From: an uncultured Rhodospirillales bacterium
GTDB taxonomy: Bacteria > Pseudomonadota > Alphaproteobacteria > Acetobacterales > Acetobacteraceae
Direction: 5' to 3'
Assembly (NCBI GenBank): GCA_903928895.1
Contig: CAIYSR010000158.1
Coordinates: 1-64,000 of the forward strand
DNA length: 64,000 nucleotides
Shown one piece after another: positions 16,934 through 25,926 of this stretch. Numbering within the stretch: the first letter of the stretch is position 1; each line of letters starts with the position of its first letter. Below the pieces are notes generated by a model. It was not told where the DNA came from and did no database searches. It worked only from the letters and a program-made list of their open reading frames with translations. Made by a program: the position numbers and the translations under genes.

Positions 16934-18238
16934 TCAAGCGTGGCGCTTTTTGGCGATCTGCTCGTATTCCTTGGTTGCCCACTCGACGGCTTCCTTGGGT
17001 TTCAGCTGGCCAGTGCAGGCTTTGGCGAACATGTCGACGAGGACGTATTTGTTGACCGCCTCGGCGGCGGCCGGCGAGGGGGGGCCGGAGTAGCCGGGGA
17101 GGCGGTTGATCTTGTTGAGTTCGCGGAAAATCTTGAGCTTGGGATCCTCGGGCCAGACGTCTTCCTTGTCGAAGCCGGCGAAGGTGGGGATGAAGTAGGA
17201 CTGGCCGGTCTTGGTCCATTTCGGCAGGAAGGCGCGGCTGTACCAGGCGCGCAAGAAGTGTTTCTGGCCTTCCTTGTTGGGCGAGGAAGCGAAGGGGAGC
17301 CAGACGTTGATGTTGTAGTTGGCGAAGCGGCCGGCGGGGCCACGGGGCCAGAGGCCGTGATCCATGTTGTCGACGATGTTCTTTTTCGCCGGATCGGTGG
17401 CCGCGGCGGCGCGGGAGGCGAGGTAGATGGTGTTGACGTTGACCGTGGCGGAGCATTTGCCGGAGAGGAAGGCCTGGTTGTTGTCAGGGTCGAGCCAGGC
17501 GGTGGTACCGGGGATGAAGTATTGATAGATTTCCTTGTACCACTCGACGGCCTTGAGGGTTTCGGGCGAGTTCAGGACGACCTTGCCGTCACGATCGAAC
17601 TCCTTGCCGCCGAAGGCCCAGAGGACGGGGTAGTTGGTGGAGCGGCCGTCGCCCGAGGCGTGGCCGAGGGTCATGCCGATGGGGGTGGCTTTGGCGTGCA
17701 GGGCCTTGGCGGCTTTCAGCAGGTCATCGAAGGTGTCGGGGAATTTGTCGATGCCGGCGGCTTTGAACATGTCGGTGCGGTAGTTCCAGGCGGCGGGGGC
17801 CTGGCCGATGCACAGGCTTTTCCAGCGGCCGCCGACCATCGAGGCGTCCTTGCCCGATTGCAGCCAGCCTCCGTAGGCCTTGGCGGCTTCGTCGGCGATG
17901 TCGGTGACGTCGTTGAGTTTCTTGGCGTAGACGTAGGTGTCGAACTCGACGCCGACGGCGAGATCGGCGCCGCGGCCGGAGCCGATGATGGCGGCGGTCT
18001 TGGTCATGAGTTCATCGCCGGCGAAGCGCTCGACGCGGATTTCCATGCCGGTGTCCTTGCCGATTTCGGCGGCGAGGGTGTCGAGCATGGTGTTGCACTC
18101 CGGCACATACCATTGCCCGGCGAGGATGGTGAGTTTGGTGCCCTTCAGCGCGTTCTGGGCAATCGCTGGCGTGGCGAGGGGGGCGGCGGCGGTGGCGGCG
18201 AGAAGGCTGCGGCGGGTCAAGGAACGCGGCGTGTTCAT
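16934..18238 (-). CDS. ABC transporter extracellular sugar-binding protein
   Basis: A 434-aa family 1 solute-binding protein. The N-terminus carries a twin-arginine-like signal (LTRRSLLAATAAAPLATPAIAQ; cleavage after AIA or AQ), so it may be exported by Tat. The mature protein begins with KLTILAGQWYVPECN and shows the periplasmic-binding-protein pattern throughout. Start 18238 is chosen because GAGGAG lies about 8 nt upstream and the signal peptide begins there. It is the first gene of the transporter operon, in line with its need for higher expression. The ligand is unknown. Confidence 0.9.
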   Translation of the reverse strand: MNTPRSLTRRSLLAATAAAPLATPAIAQNALKGTKLTILAGQWYVPECNTMLDTLAAEIGKDTGMEIRVERFAGDELMTKTAAIIGSGRGADLAVGVEFDTYVYAKKLNDVTDIADEAAKAYGGWLQSGKDASMVGGRWKSLCIGQAPAAWNYRTDMFKAAGIDKFPDTFDDLLKAAKALHAKATPIGMTLGHASGDGRSTNYPVLWAFGGKEFDRDGKVVLNSPETLKAVEWYKEIYQYFIPGTTAWLDPDNNQAFLSGKCSATVNVNTIYLASRAAAATDPAKKNIVDNMDHGLWPRGPAGRFANYNINVWLPFASSPNKEGQKHFLRAWYSRAFLPKWTKTGQSYFIPTFAGFDKEDVWPEDPKLKIFRELNKINRLPGYSGPPSPAAAEAVNKYVLVDMFAKACTGQLKPKEAVEWATKEYEQIAKKRHA

Positions 18239-18393
18239 GGTACGGTCGTCTCCTCTGTTCTTGTTTCTTGCAGCACCGGCCCCGACCGGTGCTGTGCCGC
18301 ATTGTGCGGCAAAGATTATAATAGTCATAGCCGAGCCCACGCCGATCTGCCAACGTTGATTTCAAGACGGCGCAGGCCGCGGGGAGGGCGAAC

Positions 18394-19464
18394 ATGGACT
18401 GGTCATTCATGCGCGGGATGCGCGTCGTCCGGTTGAATGCGCGGCTGTTTCCGGCCGGCGGCTATGAGCGCAGCCAGTGGGCGCGCTACGGCATGGCGCC
18501 GATGGAGGTCGAGGCCAATACACCCGAGGAGATCATCGCGCAGGTCGCGGATTGCGACGCGCTGTTCGCGGTTTCGGTGAGTTTGCCGGAGGCGGTGATC
18601 GACGCGCTGGCGCGCTGCCGGGTGATTTCGCGGCTGGGGACCGGGACCGACAAGATCGCGGTGGCGCGGGCGCGCGAGCGCGGCATCGTGGTGACCAATG
18701 TGCCGTATTTCTGTGTCGAGGAGCAGGCCGATCATACGATGGCGATGCTGCTGGCGTTGGTGCGCAAGCTGCCACAATGCGCGGCCGACATGAAGATCGG
18801 GGCCTATCGGCATGCGCAGGAGGCGGTGCGGAGCAATCGGCGGCTGGAGGGGCGGATTCTGGGGCTGGTGGGGTTCGGCAACAGCGCCAAACAGACCGCC
18901 CGGCGGGCACGGGGGTTCGGGCTGAGGGTGCTGGCGACGCGGCGGCAGATGGGGGTCGAGGATCCGGAGGCGGTGGCGCTCGGGGTGGAGATGACCGATC
19001 TGGACACGCTGCTGCGGCGGTCCGACTACGTGTCGCTGCATTTGCCGCTGGCGGCGGGGAGCCGGCATTTGATCGATGCGGCGGCGTTGCGGAAGATGAA
19101 GCCGGATGCGTTCCTCATCAATACCTCGCGCGGCGCGCTGGTGGACGAGGATGCGCTGTATGCCGCGCTGGTGGCGGGACGGCTGGCCGGGGCGGGGATC
19201 GATACGTTCGAGCAGATCGACGTGTTCGCCGAGGCGGAGGTTGTGCCGACGTTGCCGCTGCTGGCGTTGCCCAACGTGATCGCGACCCCGCACGTGGCGG
19301 CGGGGTCGGTCGAGGCGGGGCAGGATGTGGCGCGCGGCGGGGTCGAGAATGTCGCTGCCATCCTCGCCGGCTGGTGGCCGCCGGAGGGGAATATCGTCAA
19401 TTCCGGCGTCGTGCCCCGCGTGGCGTTGCGGCCGCACGATGCCGGGTGGCGGGACGGCGGTTGA
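18394..19464 (+). CDS. D-isomer 2-hydroxyacid dehydrogenase (phosphoglycerate dehydrogenase/CtBP-like)
   Basis: A 356-aa NAD-dependent enzyme. Cofactor motif at about 153-163 (LGLVGFGNSAKQ, last Gly of the usual GxGxxG replaced by Ala). Catalytic residues are visible: Arg in INTSRGALVDEDAL, Glu in DTFEQID and His in ATPHVAAGS. The family covers phosphoglycerate dehydrogenase and C-terminal-binding-protein-like reductases; substrate cannot be read from the sequence. It is transcribed divergently from the sugar ABC operon, so it may reduce or oxidise a hydroxyacid of the same pathway. The start has a GGGAGGG ribosome site. Confidence 0.85.
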   Translation: MDWSFMRGMRVVRLNARLFPAGGYERSQWARYGMAPMEVEANTPEEIIAQVADCDALFAVSVSLPEAVIDALARCRVISRLGTGTDKIAVARARERGIVVTNVPYFCVEEQADHTMAMLLALVRKLPQCAADMKIGAYRHAQEAVRSNRRLEGRILGLVGFGNSAKQTARRARGFGLRVLATRRQMGVEDPEAVALGVEMTDLDTLLRRSDYVSLHLPLAAGSRHLIDAAALRKMKPDAFLINTSRGALVDEDALYAALVAGRLAGAGIDTFEQIDVFAEAEVVPTLPLLALPNVIATPHVAAGSVEAGQDVARGGVENVAAILAGWWPPEGNIVNSGVVPRVALRPHDAGWRDGG

Positions 19465-19486
19465 GCGCCCTCCCGGAGCGAGGCCG

Positions 19487-20359
19487 TCAGCCCGGGGCGA
19501 GCTTGTCCTGGGTTTTGGTATCGAAGTCGCTGGCCTCGTGGCGTTCGTGGAGCTGGCTGGCGGGTTCGCCGCTGAGGCGGTTGACCATGCGGCCGCGGCG
19601 GACGGCGGCGCGCTGGCCGATGGTGTCGGCCCAGCGCACCACGTGGGTGTAGCTCTCGACGGCGAGGAATTCGCCGGCGCCGTAGAGCAGGCCCTTGGCG
19701 AGGCCGCCGTACCAGGGCCAGACCGCGATGTCGGCGATGGTGTAGTCGGGGCCGGCGAGGTATTCGCTTTCGGCGAGGCGGCGGTCGAGCACGTCAAGCT
19801 GGCGTTTGACCTCCATGGCGAAGCGGTCGATCGCGTATTCGATCTTGGTCGGCGCATAGGCGTAGAAATGGCCGAAGCCGCCGCCGAGATAAGGCGCGCT
19901 GCCCATCTGCCAGAACAGCCAGGACAGGCATTCGGCGCGGGCGGCGGGTTCGGTGGGGAGGAATTCGCCGAATTTCTCGGCGAGGTGGACCAGGATGGCG
20001 CCGGATTCGAAGACCCGGATCGGGGTCGGGCCGCTGCGGTCGAGCAGAGCGGGGATTTTCGAGTTGGGATTGATGGCGACGAAATCGCTGCCGAACTGGT
20101 CGCCGTCGCCGATGCGGATCAGCCAGGCGTCGTATTCGGCGCCGGTGTGGCCGCGGGCGAGCAGCTCCTCCAGCATCACCGTCACCTTCACGCCGTTGGG
20201 GGTGCCGAGGGAGTAGAGCTGGAACGGGTGCCGGCCGACCGGCAGCGTCTTGTCGTGGGTCGGGCCCGCGATGGGGCGGTTGATGCTGGCGAAACGGCCG
20301 CCGCTCTCCTTGTTCCAGGCCCAAACTTTCGGCGGCACGTAGTCGGTCGGCTGGCTCAT
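19487..20359 (-). CDS. yghU: Glutathione S-transferase-like disulfide-bond oxidoreductase YghU
   Basis: A 290-aa GST-fold protein that matches E. coli YghU along its length: YVPPKVWAWNKESGG, INRPIAGPTHDKTLPVG, LYSLGTPNGVKVTVMLEEL, GDGDQFGSDFVAINPNSKIP, and the C-terminal QLHERHEASDFDT. The family binds two glutathiones and reduces disulfides; it has little classical transferase activity. The start at 20359 (MSQPTDYVPP) is chosen from homology; the longer upstream frame is rejected. It converges with the dehydrogenase gene at 19464 with a 22-nt gap. Confidence 0.93.
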   Translation of the reverse strand: MSQPTDYVPPKVWAWNKESGGRFASINRPIAGPTHDKTLPVGRHPFQLYSLGTPNGVKVTVMLEELLARGHTGAEYDAWLIRIGDGDQFGSDFVAINPNSKIPALLDRSGPTPIRVFESGAILVHLAEKFGEFLPTEPAARAECLSWLFWQMGSAPYLGGGFGHFYAYAPTKIEYAIDRFAMEVKRQLDVLDRRLAESEYLAGPDYTIADIAVWPWYGGLAKGLLYGAGEFLAVESYTHVVRWADTIGQRAAVRRGRMVNRLSGEPASQLHERHEASDFDTKTQDKLAPG

Positions 20360-20686
20360 GGTCGAAACTCCTGCTGGCAACGGGGTATGCGATCGCGCCG
20401 TGGTGGCGGCGACGTCATGCGGTTGCATATGGGGTGGGGGCGGGCCGGGCGAAGGGTGGGACGTGCATCGCTTCATTTTTTGAAAAGCGCGGCTTGAGCA
20501 AACGGATCGGGGCCGGTCGGCTTGATGTTGATTTGGTCCGTGATCGGTTGTGGCCGACCGGTCAAAAACGTGAATCACGCGACAAAACAATGATCTAGTG
20601 CTTTGCCGGAACGCCTGTCGGTTCCGATAAAGCTCGAAGCAGGCTCTCGCAGGACAGACCACGGATGCATTTGCAAACATCGTCCA
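20360..20686. other. Gene-free stretch upstream of yghU
   Basis: No gene is supported here. It should hold the yghU promoter. At 20468-20490 a degenerate sequence (gcttcattttttgaaaagc-like) resembles a single decayed arm of the hairpin repeat. Inverted sequences ccggtcgg and ccgaccgg lie near 20513 and 20554. Confidence 0.5.
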
Positions 20687-20737
20687 GCCGAAAGTCAGCT
20701 TTGCTTTCGGCGAGAGCGCAAACCTGAGAGGGTTTGC
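20687..20737 (-). terminator. Tandem hairpins after the second PEP-CTERM gene
   Basis: Immediately after the stop codon at 20738 lie two hairpins: gcaaacc/ggtttgc (20718-20737, 6-nt loop) and gccgaaag/ctttcggc (20687-20711, 9-nt loop). Neither has a good U-tract, but the double arrangement at a gene end suggests transcript termination. Confidence 0.5.
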
Positions 20738-21379
20738 TTAAGCGCCAACCTGTCGGCGGCGCAGGGTGGCGAGGCCGAGGCAGCCGAGCGCGAGGACCGC
20801 AAAGCTCGCGGGTTCGGGCACGTCCAGCGCGATGTTGTCGATGGCGGTGTTGATGCTTGAACCGACGGAGGATTGGAATTCGACGGCGGTGACCTCGGCA
20901 TTGCCGAGATAGCCGAGATAGGTCAGGTCGTTCTCCGTGGGCGGGAAACTGTAGGTGTCGAGCACGGTCGTGCCGTTGTAGTAGCGCACCTCAGCCGTGC
21001 CGAGACCGTTGAGGTAGACATCAAACCCGATGGCATGGTGCGGCGCATCAAAGGTGATGCGGAACTGCTCGTCTCCGTTGGCACTGAGTATCTGGCTGGT
21101 TGTGGGCTGCGGCACGCCCGAAGCCATGCCGGTTGTGCCAGCGCCGAGAATATAGATGTTGGGGAACGGCACCCCGGCGAGACCGACGATGGTGATGCCG
21201 TTGTGACTGAGGCCGGCGAGCGGTGTCTCGATGGCGGCGCCGGTGGACTCGAAATCCTCGACAATGACGGTGTCGACGGCGGCATCAAAGGCTGCCTTGG
21301 ATGAATAGAAGGATGCGGCCTGAGCGGCGGCGAGCGGAAAAGACGCTGCTGCCGTCAACGCAAAAAGAATGAGCCGCAT
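20738..21379 (-). CDS. PEP-CTERM sorting domain protein (second)
   Basis: A 213-aa secreted protein. The signal peptide is MRLILFALTAAASFPLAAAQA. The body includes IVEDFESTGA and ITFDAPHHAIGFDVY, as in lectin-like PEP-CTERM proteins of the type with a discoidin- or jelly-roll-like domain. The sorting signal is VPEPASFAVLALGCLGLATL followed by RRRQVGA. It is not alike in body to the PEP-CTERM protein at 4709. The start at 21379 is preceded by GGAG about 10 nt upstream. A 9-bp inverted repeat sits about 100 nt upstream of the start. Confidence 0.87.
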   Translation of the reverse strand: MRLILFALTAAASFPLAAAQAASFYSSKAAFDAAVDTVIVEDFESTGAAIETPLAGLSHNGITIVGLAGVPFPNIYILGAGTTGMASGVPQPTTSQILSANGDEQFRITFDAPHHAIGFDVYLNGLGTAEVRYYNGTTVLDTYSFPPTENDLTYLGYLGNAEVTAVEFQSSVGSSINTAIDNIALDVPEPASFAVLALGCLGLATLRRRQVGA

Positions 21380-21478
21380 AAAATTGAACTCCGAAATCCG
21401 TAATTTCCAGCCTGTTAACATGCCGCCTGCTCCTCTGCCAAGCCTCCAGGCTGTGCCTGGATGCGGCCGGTCCGGGCA

Positions 21479-21502
21479 TTCCGATATGATAAAATATCGG
21501 AA
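21479..21502. promoter_or_regulatory. 9-bp inverted repeat upstream of the PEP-CTERM gene
   Basis: ttccgatat and atatcggaa are perfectly inverted with a 6-nt AT-rich spacer (gataaa), 100-123 nt upstream of the gene start at 21379 and before the end of the neighbouring flavoprotein gene (21559). It could be an operator or upstream activator site; a hairpin ending the flavoprotein gene is the alternative. Confidence 0.4.
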
Positions 21503-21558
21503 CACACCGGTTGTGGCGAAGGCTTCGTTCGCCAACGGTCAATCCGTTCTATCCGCGC

Positions 21559-22842
21559 CTACATCTCGAGCCCGGCCCGGCGCCGCTCCAGTGCGGAGAC
21601 CACGTGGAAGCCGATGGTGCGGAACGGTTCGGGCGCGACCCAGCTGGCGCTGCCGTAGGTGGCGGCGACGTCGGCGAGGTCGCGCTGGCCGGTGATGGTC
21701 TCGGCCAGGCGTTTGCCGAGCACGGTGCCTTTGACGATGCCGGCGCCGTTGCAGCCGGCGAAGGCGTAGAGCCCGTCATCGAGCCGGCCGCAGAACGGGG
21801 CGCCGTTCATCGTCAGCGCGGTGGTGCCGCCCCAGACATATTCGAGCCCGACATGGGACAGTTCGGGGTAGCGGCGGTGGAAGCAGCCACGCAGGGCGGT
21901 GCGCACCGTCGCGGCCGGGATGCCGCGCTCGTAGGCGTAGAGTGAGCGCACCATCAGGCGGTCGGCCCCGACACGGCGGACGGTGGTGCCGAGGCGATGG
22001 GCCGGCAGCAGGCCCCAGTTTGCCATCGCGCCGAGGCGGGCGGGGGGTATGGCCTCTGTGATGGCGGCGTAGGTGTGGATGGTGACGACGCGGTTGCGCA
22101 GGTAGCCGAAGTGCTTGACCGCGGCGTTGGTGGCCAGCACGACGGTGGCAGCCGTGATGCGCGCGGTGGGGGTGCGCAGTTCCCAGGGGCCGGCGCGACG
22201 CAGGGTCTGCACCGGGCTGAGCTCGTACAGCGTGACGTTTTCGGGCAGGGTGTCGGCGAGGCCGCGGATCAGGGCGGCGGGTTGCAGGAGGTGGCCCTCC
22301 TCGGTGTACAGGCCGCATCCGTAGTAGGCCGTGCCGATACGCTCGGCCATCGCGTCGCGGTCGAGCAGGGTGTGGGGCAGGCCGGCGGCACGGACGGCGG
22401 CGTGGAGGGTGTGCACGACCCGGGCGCCGGCTTCGGTTGCGGCGGCCTTAATGCGGCCGGTGCGTTCGAGGTCGCAGGCGATGCGGTGGGTCTGGATCAG
22501 GTGCTGGAGCCAGAAGAAGCCTTCCTCGCCGAAGCGGTTCAGGGCGGCGGTGTGGCGGAGTTCGGCCGGGTCGGTGCTGGCGGGCAGGTCGCCGGGGCTG
22601 GCGAAGCCGGAGTTGCGGGCGGAGGCACCCTCGCCGACGGTGGTGGCTTCGAGCACGGCGATGCTGGCGGAGGGGTCGAGCTCGGCGAGGCGGCGGGCGG
22701 CGGCGAGGCCGGTGTAGCCGGCGCCGACGACGGCGTATTTGACCGCGATGTCGCCCTGCGCTGGCGGGCGCGGTGTGCGCGGGGGGAGCAGCGCATTCCA
22801 TCCGCAGGGATCGGCGTGTTCGGGGAAGGCGGGAGGGGGCAT
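21559..22842 (-). CDS. FAD-dependent amine/amino-acid oxidoreductase (DadA/PuuB-like)
   Basis: A 427-aa DAO-fold flavoprotein. The FAD motif is VVGAGYTGLAAARRLAE (about residues 37-53), with the second family block EATTVGEGASARNSGFASPG typical of gamma-glutamylputrescine oxidase-like and D-amino-acid dehydrogenase proteins. The C-terminal GGTTALTMNGAPFCGRL and FAGCNGAGIVKGTVLGKRLAE close the FAD site. About 30 residues precede the FAD fold (a WNALLPPRTP-type lead is common in this group). Oxidation of an amine or D-amino acid is expected; the exact substrate is unknown. Divergent from the hydrolase gene at 22947. Confidence 0.85.
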   Translation of the reverse strand: MPPPAFPEHADPCGWNALLPPRTPRPPAQGDIAVKYAVVGAGYTGLAAARRLAELDPSASIAVLEATTVGEGASARNSGFASPGDLPASTDPAELRHTAALNRFGEEGFFWLQHLIQTHRIACDLERTGRIKAAATEAGARVVHTLHAAVRAAGLPHTLLDRDAMAERIGTAYYGCGLYTEEGHLLQPAALIRGLADTLPENVTLYELSPVQTLRRAGPWELRTPTARITAATVVLATNAAVKHFGYLRNRVVTIHTYAAITEAIPPARLGAMANWGLLPAHRLGTTVRRVGADRLMVRSLYAYERGIPAATVRTALRGCFHRRYPELSHVGLEYVWGGTTALTMNGAPFCGRLDDGLYAFAGCNGAGIVKGTVLGKRLAETITGQRDLADVAATYGSASWVAPEPFRTIGFHVVSALERRRAGLEM

Positions 22843-22946
22843 GCGGCTTCTCGCGGCAACAGGACGGCGGCTGTTGTTGTAGAGCGGGATGGGCGCGAGG
22901 GGAAACGGCGGCTAGTCTGCCCCCTCCCCTGCCCAGGATGACCCGC

Positions 22947-24200
22947 ATGCCTGCATGGCCCGATGACTGCGCGTTTCTCACCCGCTGGCATGCGGCCTGC
23001 GCCCAGGATGCTGTGCTGGCCGGGCTGGAAGGCCCGTGGTCGGTCGCGTTCGCTATCGCGCAGGACGATTTTGTGCTGCCGTTCCGCTTCACCGAAGGGC
23101 GGATCGGCGGCGGGGAGGTCCCTGCGGCGTTCACGGTGCGCGCGCCGGCGGAGGTCTGGGCGAAGTTCCTGCTGCCGGTGCCGCCGCGGCACCACCATGT
23201 CGTGCTGGCGATGCTGGCACGCGTGCCGGCGGCGCAGCTTTCGGGTGATTTCAAGGTGTTCGCGCAGCATTGCCATTTGGTCCGGCGGGTGCTGGAGATC
23301 GGCAAGCATCTGGTGCTCGGCTATCCCCTGCCGGTGCCGGCGGCGGCGCGGCCGTCGCTGCCGCTGCCCCCGATCGGGCCGCGCGAGGCGGGGGTGTGCG
23401 AGATCACGGTACTCGGCCAGCCCCACCGCATCGCCTGGGAGGCGGCGGGACAGGGGCGCGATGTGCTGTGCCTGCATACCGCGGGCGCCGATCTGCGGCA
23501 GTTCCATCGGCTGATGGCGGATGGGCGGATCACGGCGCGGCATCGCCTGGTCGCCTTCGACCTGCCGTGGCATGGGCGCAGTCCGCCGACGCAGGGCGGA
23601 GCCCCGGGGAGTTGGCGGCTGGAGACCGATCTCTATGTCGAGATCATCATGAAATTCATCGCGGCGGCGGGGCTGGCGAGTCCGATCGTGGTGGGGGCGT
23701 CGATGTCAGGGGAGATCTGCCTCGAACTGGCGCTGCGCCATCCCGAGAGTTTCCGCGGCATCATCGCCTGCGAGGCGACGGAGCGGGTGGCGAACCGTCA
23801 GACGCCGTGGGCGTTCCATCCCGAGGTCAACCAATCCCTGTTCGTGCCGGAGTGGATCCATGGGCTGATGGCGCCGCAGAGTCCGGCCGAATGCGCCGAG
23901 GAGGTGTTGTGGCACTATGCGCAGGGCGGGCCCGGAGTGTTCCGCGGCGACATCCATTTCTACGGGGGCGAATGGGATGCCACGGAGCGGGTGGGGCGGA
24001 TCGACACGAATCGCTGTCCGCTGGTGATGCTGACCGGGGAGTACGACTATTCCTGCACGGCGGAGATGTCGGAAGCGACGGCGGCGAAGATCCCGGGCGT
24101 GCGGTTCCGGCGGATGGAGGGCATCGGGCATTTTCCCTTTGCCGAGAACCCGCCGTTGTTTGCGCAGTATCTGCTGCCGGAACTGGAGGCCTTCGGTTAG
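22947..24200 (+). CDS. Alpha/beta hydrolase with N-terminal SCP2-like domain
   Basis: A 417-aa two-domain protein. Residues about 1-125 resemble SCP2-like lipid carrier domains (FRFTEGRIGG; VLAMLARVPAAQLSGDFKVFAQH). Residues about 150-417 are an alpha/beta hydrolase: nucleophile Ser in VVGASMSGEICLELA, Asp in TGEYDYSC, His in GIGHFPFAENP. The start at 22947 gives AGGA eight nt upstream; ATG 22938 is in frame too. The fusion suggests a hydrophobic ester or acyl substrate presented by the SCP2 part. It diverges from the flavoprotein gene. The precise activity is not known. Confidence 0.72.
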   Translation: MPAWPDDCAFLTRWHAACAQDAVLAGLEGPWSVAFAIAQDDFVLPFRFTEGRIGGGEVPAAFTVRAPAEVWAKFLLPVPPRHHHVVLAMLARVPAAQLSGDFKVFAQHCHLVRRVLEIGKHLVLGYPLPVPAAARPSLPLPPIGPREAGVCEITVLGQPHRIAWEAAGQGRDVLCLHTAGADLRQFHRLMADGRITARHRLVAFDLPWHGRSPPTQGGAPGSWRLETDLYVEIIMKFIAAAGLASPIVVGASMSGEICLELALRHPESFRGIIACEATERVANRQTPWAFHPEVNQSLFVPEWIHGLMAPQSPAECAEEVLWHYAQGGPGVFRGDIHFYGGEWDATERVGRIDTNRCPLVMLTGEYDYSCTAEMSEATAAKIPGVRFRRMEGIGHFPFAENPPLFAQYLLPELEAFG

Positions 24201-24210
24201 GGCGGGCGCC

Positions 24211-25224
24211 TCAGCGCGCCAGCCAGTCCCTGACGGCGGCCTTGAGGAAGGCGTGATCCTGCGGGATCACCGCGGGACTGCCGGCGCGGTGGCCCCAGAT
24301 GCTGGGGATCGGGCGCAGTTCGGCGTGCCTGAGATGGGGGAGTTCGGCGGCATTGTCGGCCGGCGGGAAATAGAGGTCGCTGCGGCTCGGCAGCAGCAGC
24401 ATGCGCGCCTTGATGCCTTGCAGGGCGGCGACGAGATCGTTCTGGTACAATGGATTGTCGCTGATGTCGCCGTTGTACCAGGTGACGAGCTGGGCGTAGA
24501 GATTGGCGGCGCGGCGGGCGTGGTAGCGCTCCTCCCAGTCGGTCCGCAGGAAGGTGTCGAGGTCGGGCGCGTTGAGCGCGGTGAGGTGCAGCCCGGCGCG
24601 ATAGAAATCCTGGCTCAGCGCCCAGCCGGCGTAGATGTGGGCGAAGGCCTTGAGGGCCGCGCGCGGTTCGGCGGCGAAATGGCCGCCGCCCTGATGTTCG
24701 GGGGCGGCTTCGAGCGTGCGCAGCAGGCCGGAGAGGAAGACCTTGTTGTGCACGGCGGTGCGGGCGGTGCCGCAAACGGCGATGGCGCGCTCGACCTGTT
24801 CGGGGAACAGGGCCGCCCAGTGATAGGCCTGTTGCGCGCCCATCGAGAAGCCGTAGACGGCGGCCACGCGATCGACGCCGAAGACCTCGTTGAGCAGGCG
24901 CATCTGGGCGCTGACGTTGTCGTGCGACGTGACGATGGCGGGATAGTCGGGGTTGTCCGCGGCGCCTGAGGACAAGCCGTTGGCGAACATGTTGGGGATG
25001 ACGATGAACCAGCGCGTCGGATCGAGGATGGTGTCGGGTCCGATCAGCCAGGACATGTCGGGGTGCTGGGCGGTGTAGGAGCAGGGGTAGACGATGACGT
25101 TGTCGCGGGCCGGGTTGAGGGTGCCGTGGCTCTGCCAGACGATGCGGGCATCCTTGATGATGCCGCCCTTCTGGGCCGGGAGATCGCCGAGGGCGAAGAC
25201 GCCCTCCTGACGCGGCCAGGACAC
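24211..25224 (-). CDS. Alpha/beta hydrolase, homoserine O-acetyltransferase-like
   Basis: A 337-aa alpha/beta hydrolase of the MetX-related group. The catalytic triad is visible: Ser in VYGFSMGAQQAYHW, Asp in LPSRSDLYFPP and His in SIWGHRAGSP. IVWQSHGTLNPARDNVIVYPCSYTAQH matches the N-terminal block of that group. True MetX enzymes are longer and contain a GGSMGG box, so this member may be a hydrolase or acyltransferase for another substrate. It follows phaR by 4 nt on the same strand, so the two are probably co-transcribed. Confidence 0.78.
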   Translation of the reverse strand: MSWPRQEGVFALGDLPAQKGGIIKDARIVWQSHGTLNPARDNVIVYPCSYTAQHPDMSWLIGPDTILDPTRWFIVIPNMFANGLSSGAADNPDYPAIVTSHDNVSAQMRLLNEVFGVDRVAAVYGFSMGAQQAYHWAALFPEQVERAIAVCGTARTAVHNKVFLSGLLRTLEAAPEHQGGGHFAAEPRAALKAFAHIYAGWALSQDFYRAGLHLTALNAPDLDTFLRTDWEERYHARRAANLYAQLVTWYNGDISDNPLYQNDLVAALQGIKARMLLLPSRSDLYFPPADNAAELPHLRHAELRPIPSIWGHRAGSPAVIPQDHAFLKAAVRDWLAR

Positions 25225-25228
25225 TGGC

Positions 25229-25810
25229 CTAGCCTCCCTTTTTGGTGGCGGCGAGTTCGCTCTTGAGGCGTTCGACCTCGGCGCGCAGGGTTTCCATTTC
25301 GTCCTGCGGCGACTTGGGCGGTTCGGTGCCCGGGACGAAGGGGGTGAACAGGCTCATGGCGCGTTCCATCATCGCCATGTTCTGGCGGCTGACTTCCTCC
25401 ATGCCGAAGGGGAAGAAGGTGCCCATGGTCTGCTGCACGGCCTTGCGCATCTGGTCCTGCTGGGTGGCGAAGCTGGTGAGCGCGTCCTCCAGGTATTTCG
25501 GCACGAGATTCTGCATGGAATCACCGTAGTAGCCGATCAGCTGGCGCAGGAAGCCGGTGGGCAGCAGGGCGCGGCCCTTGGCCTCCTCCTCGACGATGAT
25601 CTGGGTGAGGACGGAGCGGGTGATGTCCTCGCCGGTCTTGGCGTCGTAGACGACGAAATCGCGGCCGCCGCGGACCATTTCCGCAAGTGAATCAAGGGTG
25701 ATGTAGCTTGAGCTCTCGGTGTTATACAAGCGGCGGTTGGCGTATTTCTTGACGACGACCGGCGGCTTCGCGGCGGCGCCGGAAGTGTCGGTCTCCTTGG
25801 CTTGCGACAT
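25229..25810 (-). CDS. phaR: Polyhydroxyalkanoate synthesis repressor PhaR
   Basis: A 193-aa regulator. The conserved DNA-binding part VVVKKYANRRLYNTESSSYI with TLDSLAEMV is at residues 18-45, followed by two PHB-accumulation domains (DAKTGEDITRSVLTQIIVEEE; YGDSMQNLVPKYLEDALTSF). The C-terminus is a coiled coil (EMETLRAEVERLKSELAATKK). PhaR binds PHB and phasin-gene operators and is released when polymer forms. The start at 25810 has GAGGG upstream. The divergent PHA genes at 25927 onward are likely targets, along with phasin genes elsewhere. Confidence 0.93.
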   Translation of the reverse strand: MSQAKETDTSGAAAKPPVVVKKYANRRLYNTESSSYITLDSLAEMVRGGRDFVVYDAKTGEDITRSVLTQIIVEEEAKGRALLPTGFLRQLIGYYGDSMQNLVPKYLEDALTSFATQQDQMRKAVQQTMGTFFPFGMEEVSRQNMAMMERAMSLFTPFVPGTEPPKSPQDEMETLRAEVERLKSELAATKKGG

Positions 25811-25926
25811 GCGGGGCCCTCGCTGCAACTGTTCGGCGATCTCTAGCATGATGCGCCGCAACATCCAAAAGCTTCGTCATGCGGCAGGGCCGGGTTATAG
25901 TGGCGCTTCAGGAGGACGAATGAGGC

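Noticed and set aside
14970-18238. ATP-binding subunit for the sugar ABC importer
   Set aside because: No Walker A/ABC signature protein on either strand nearby; the importer must borrow an ATPase from elsewhere.
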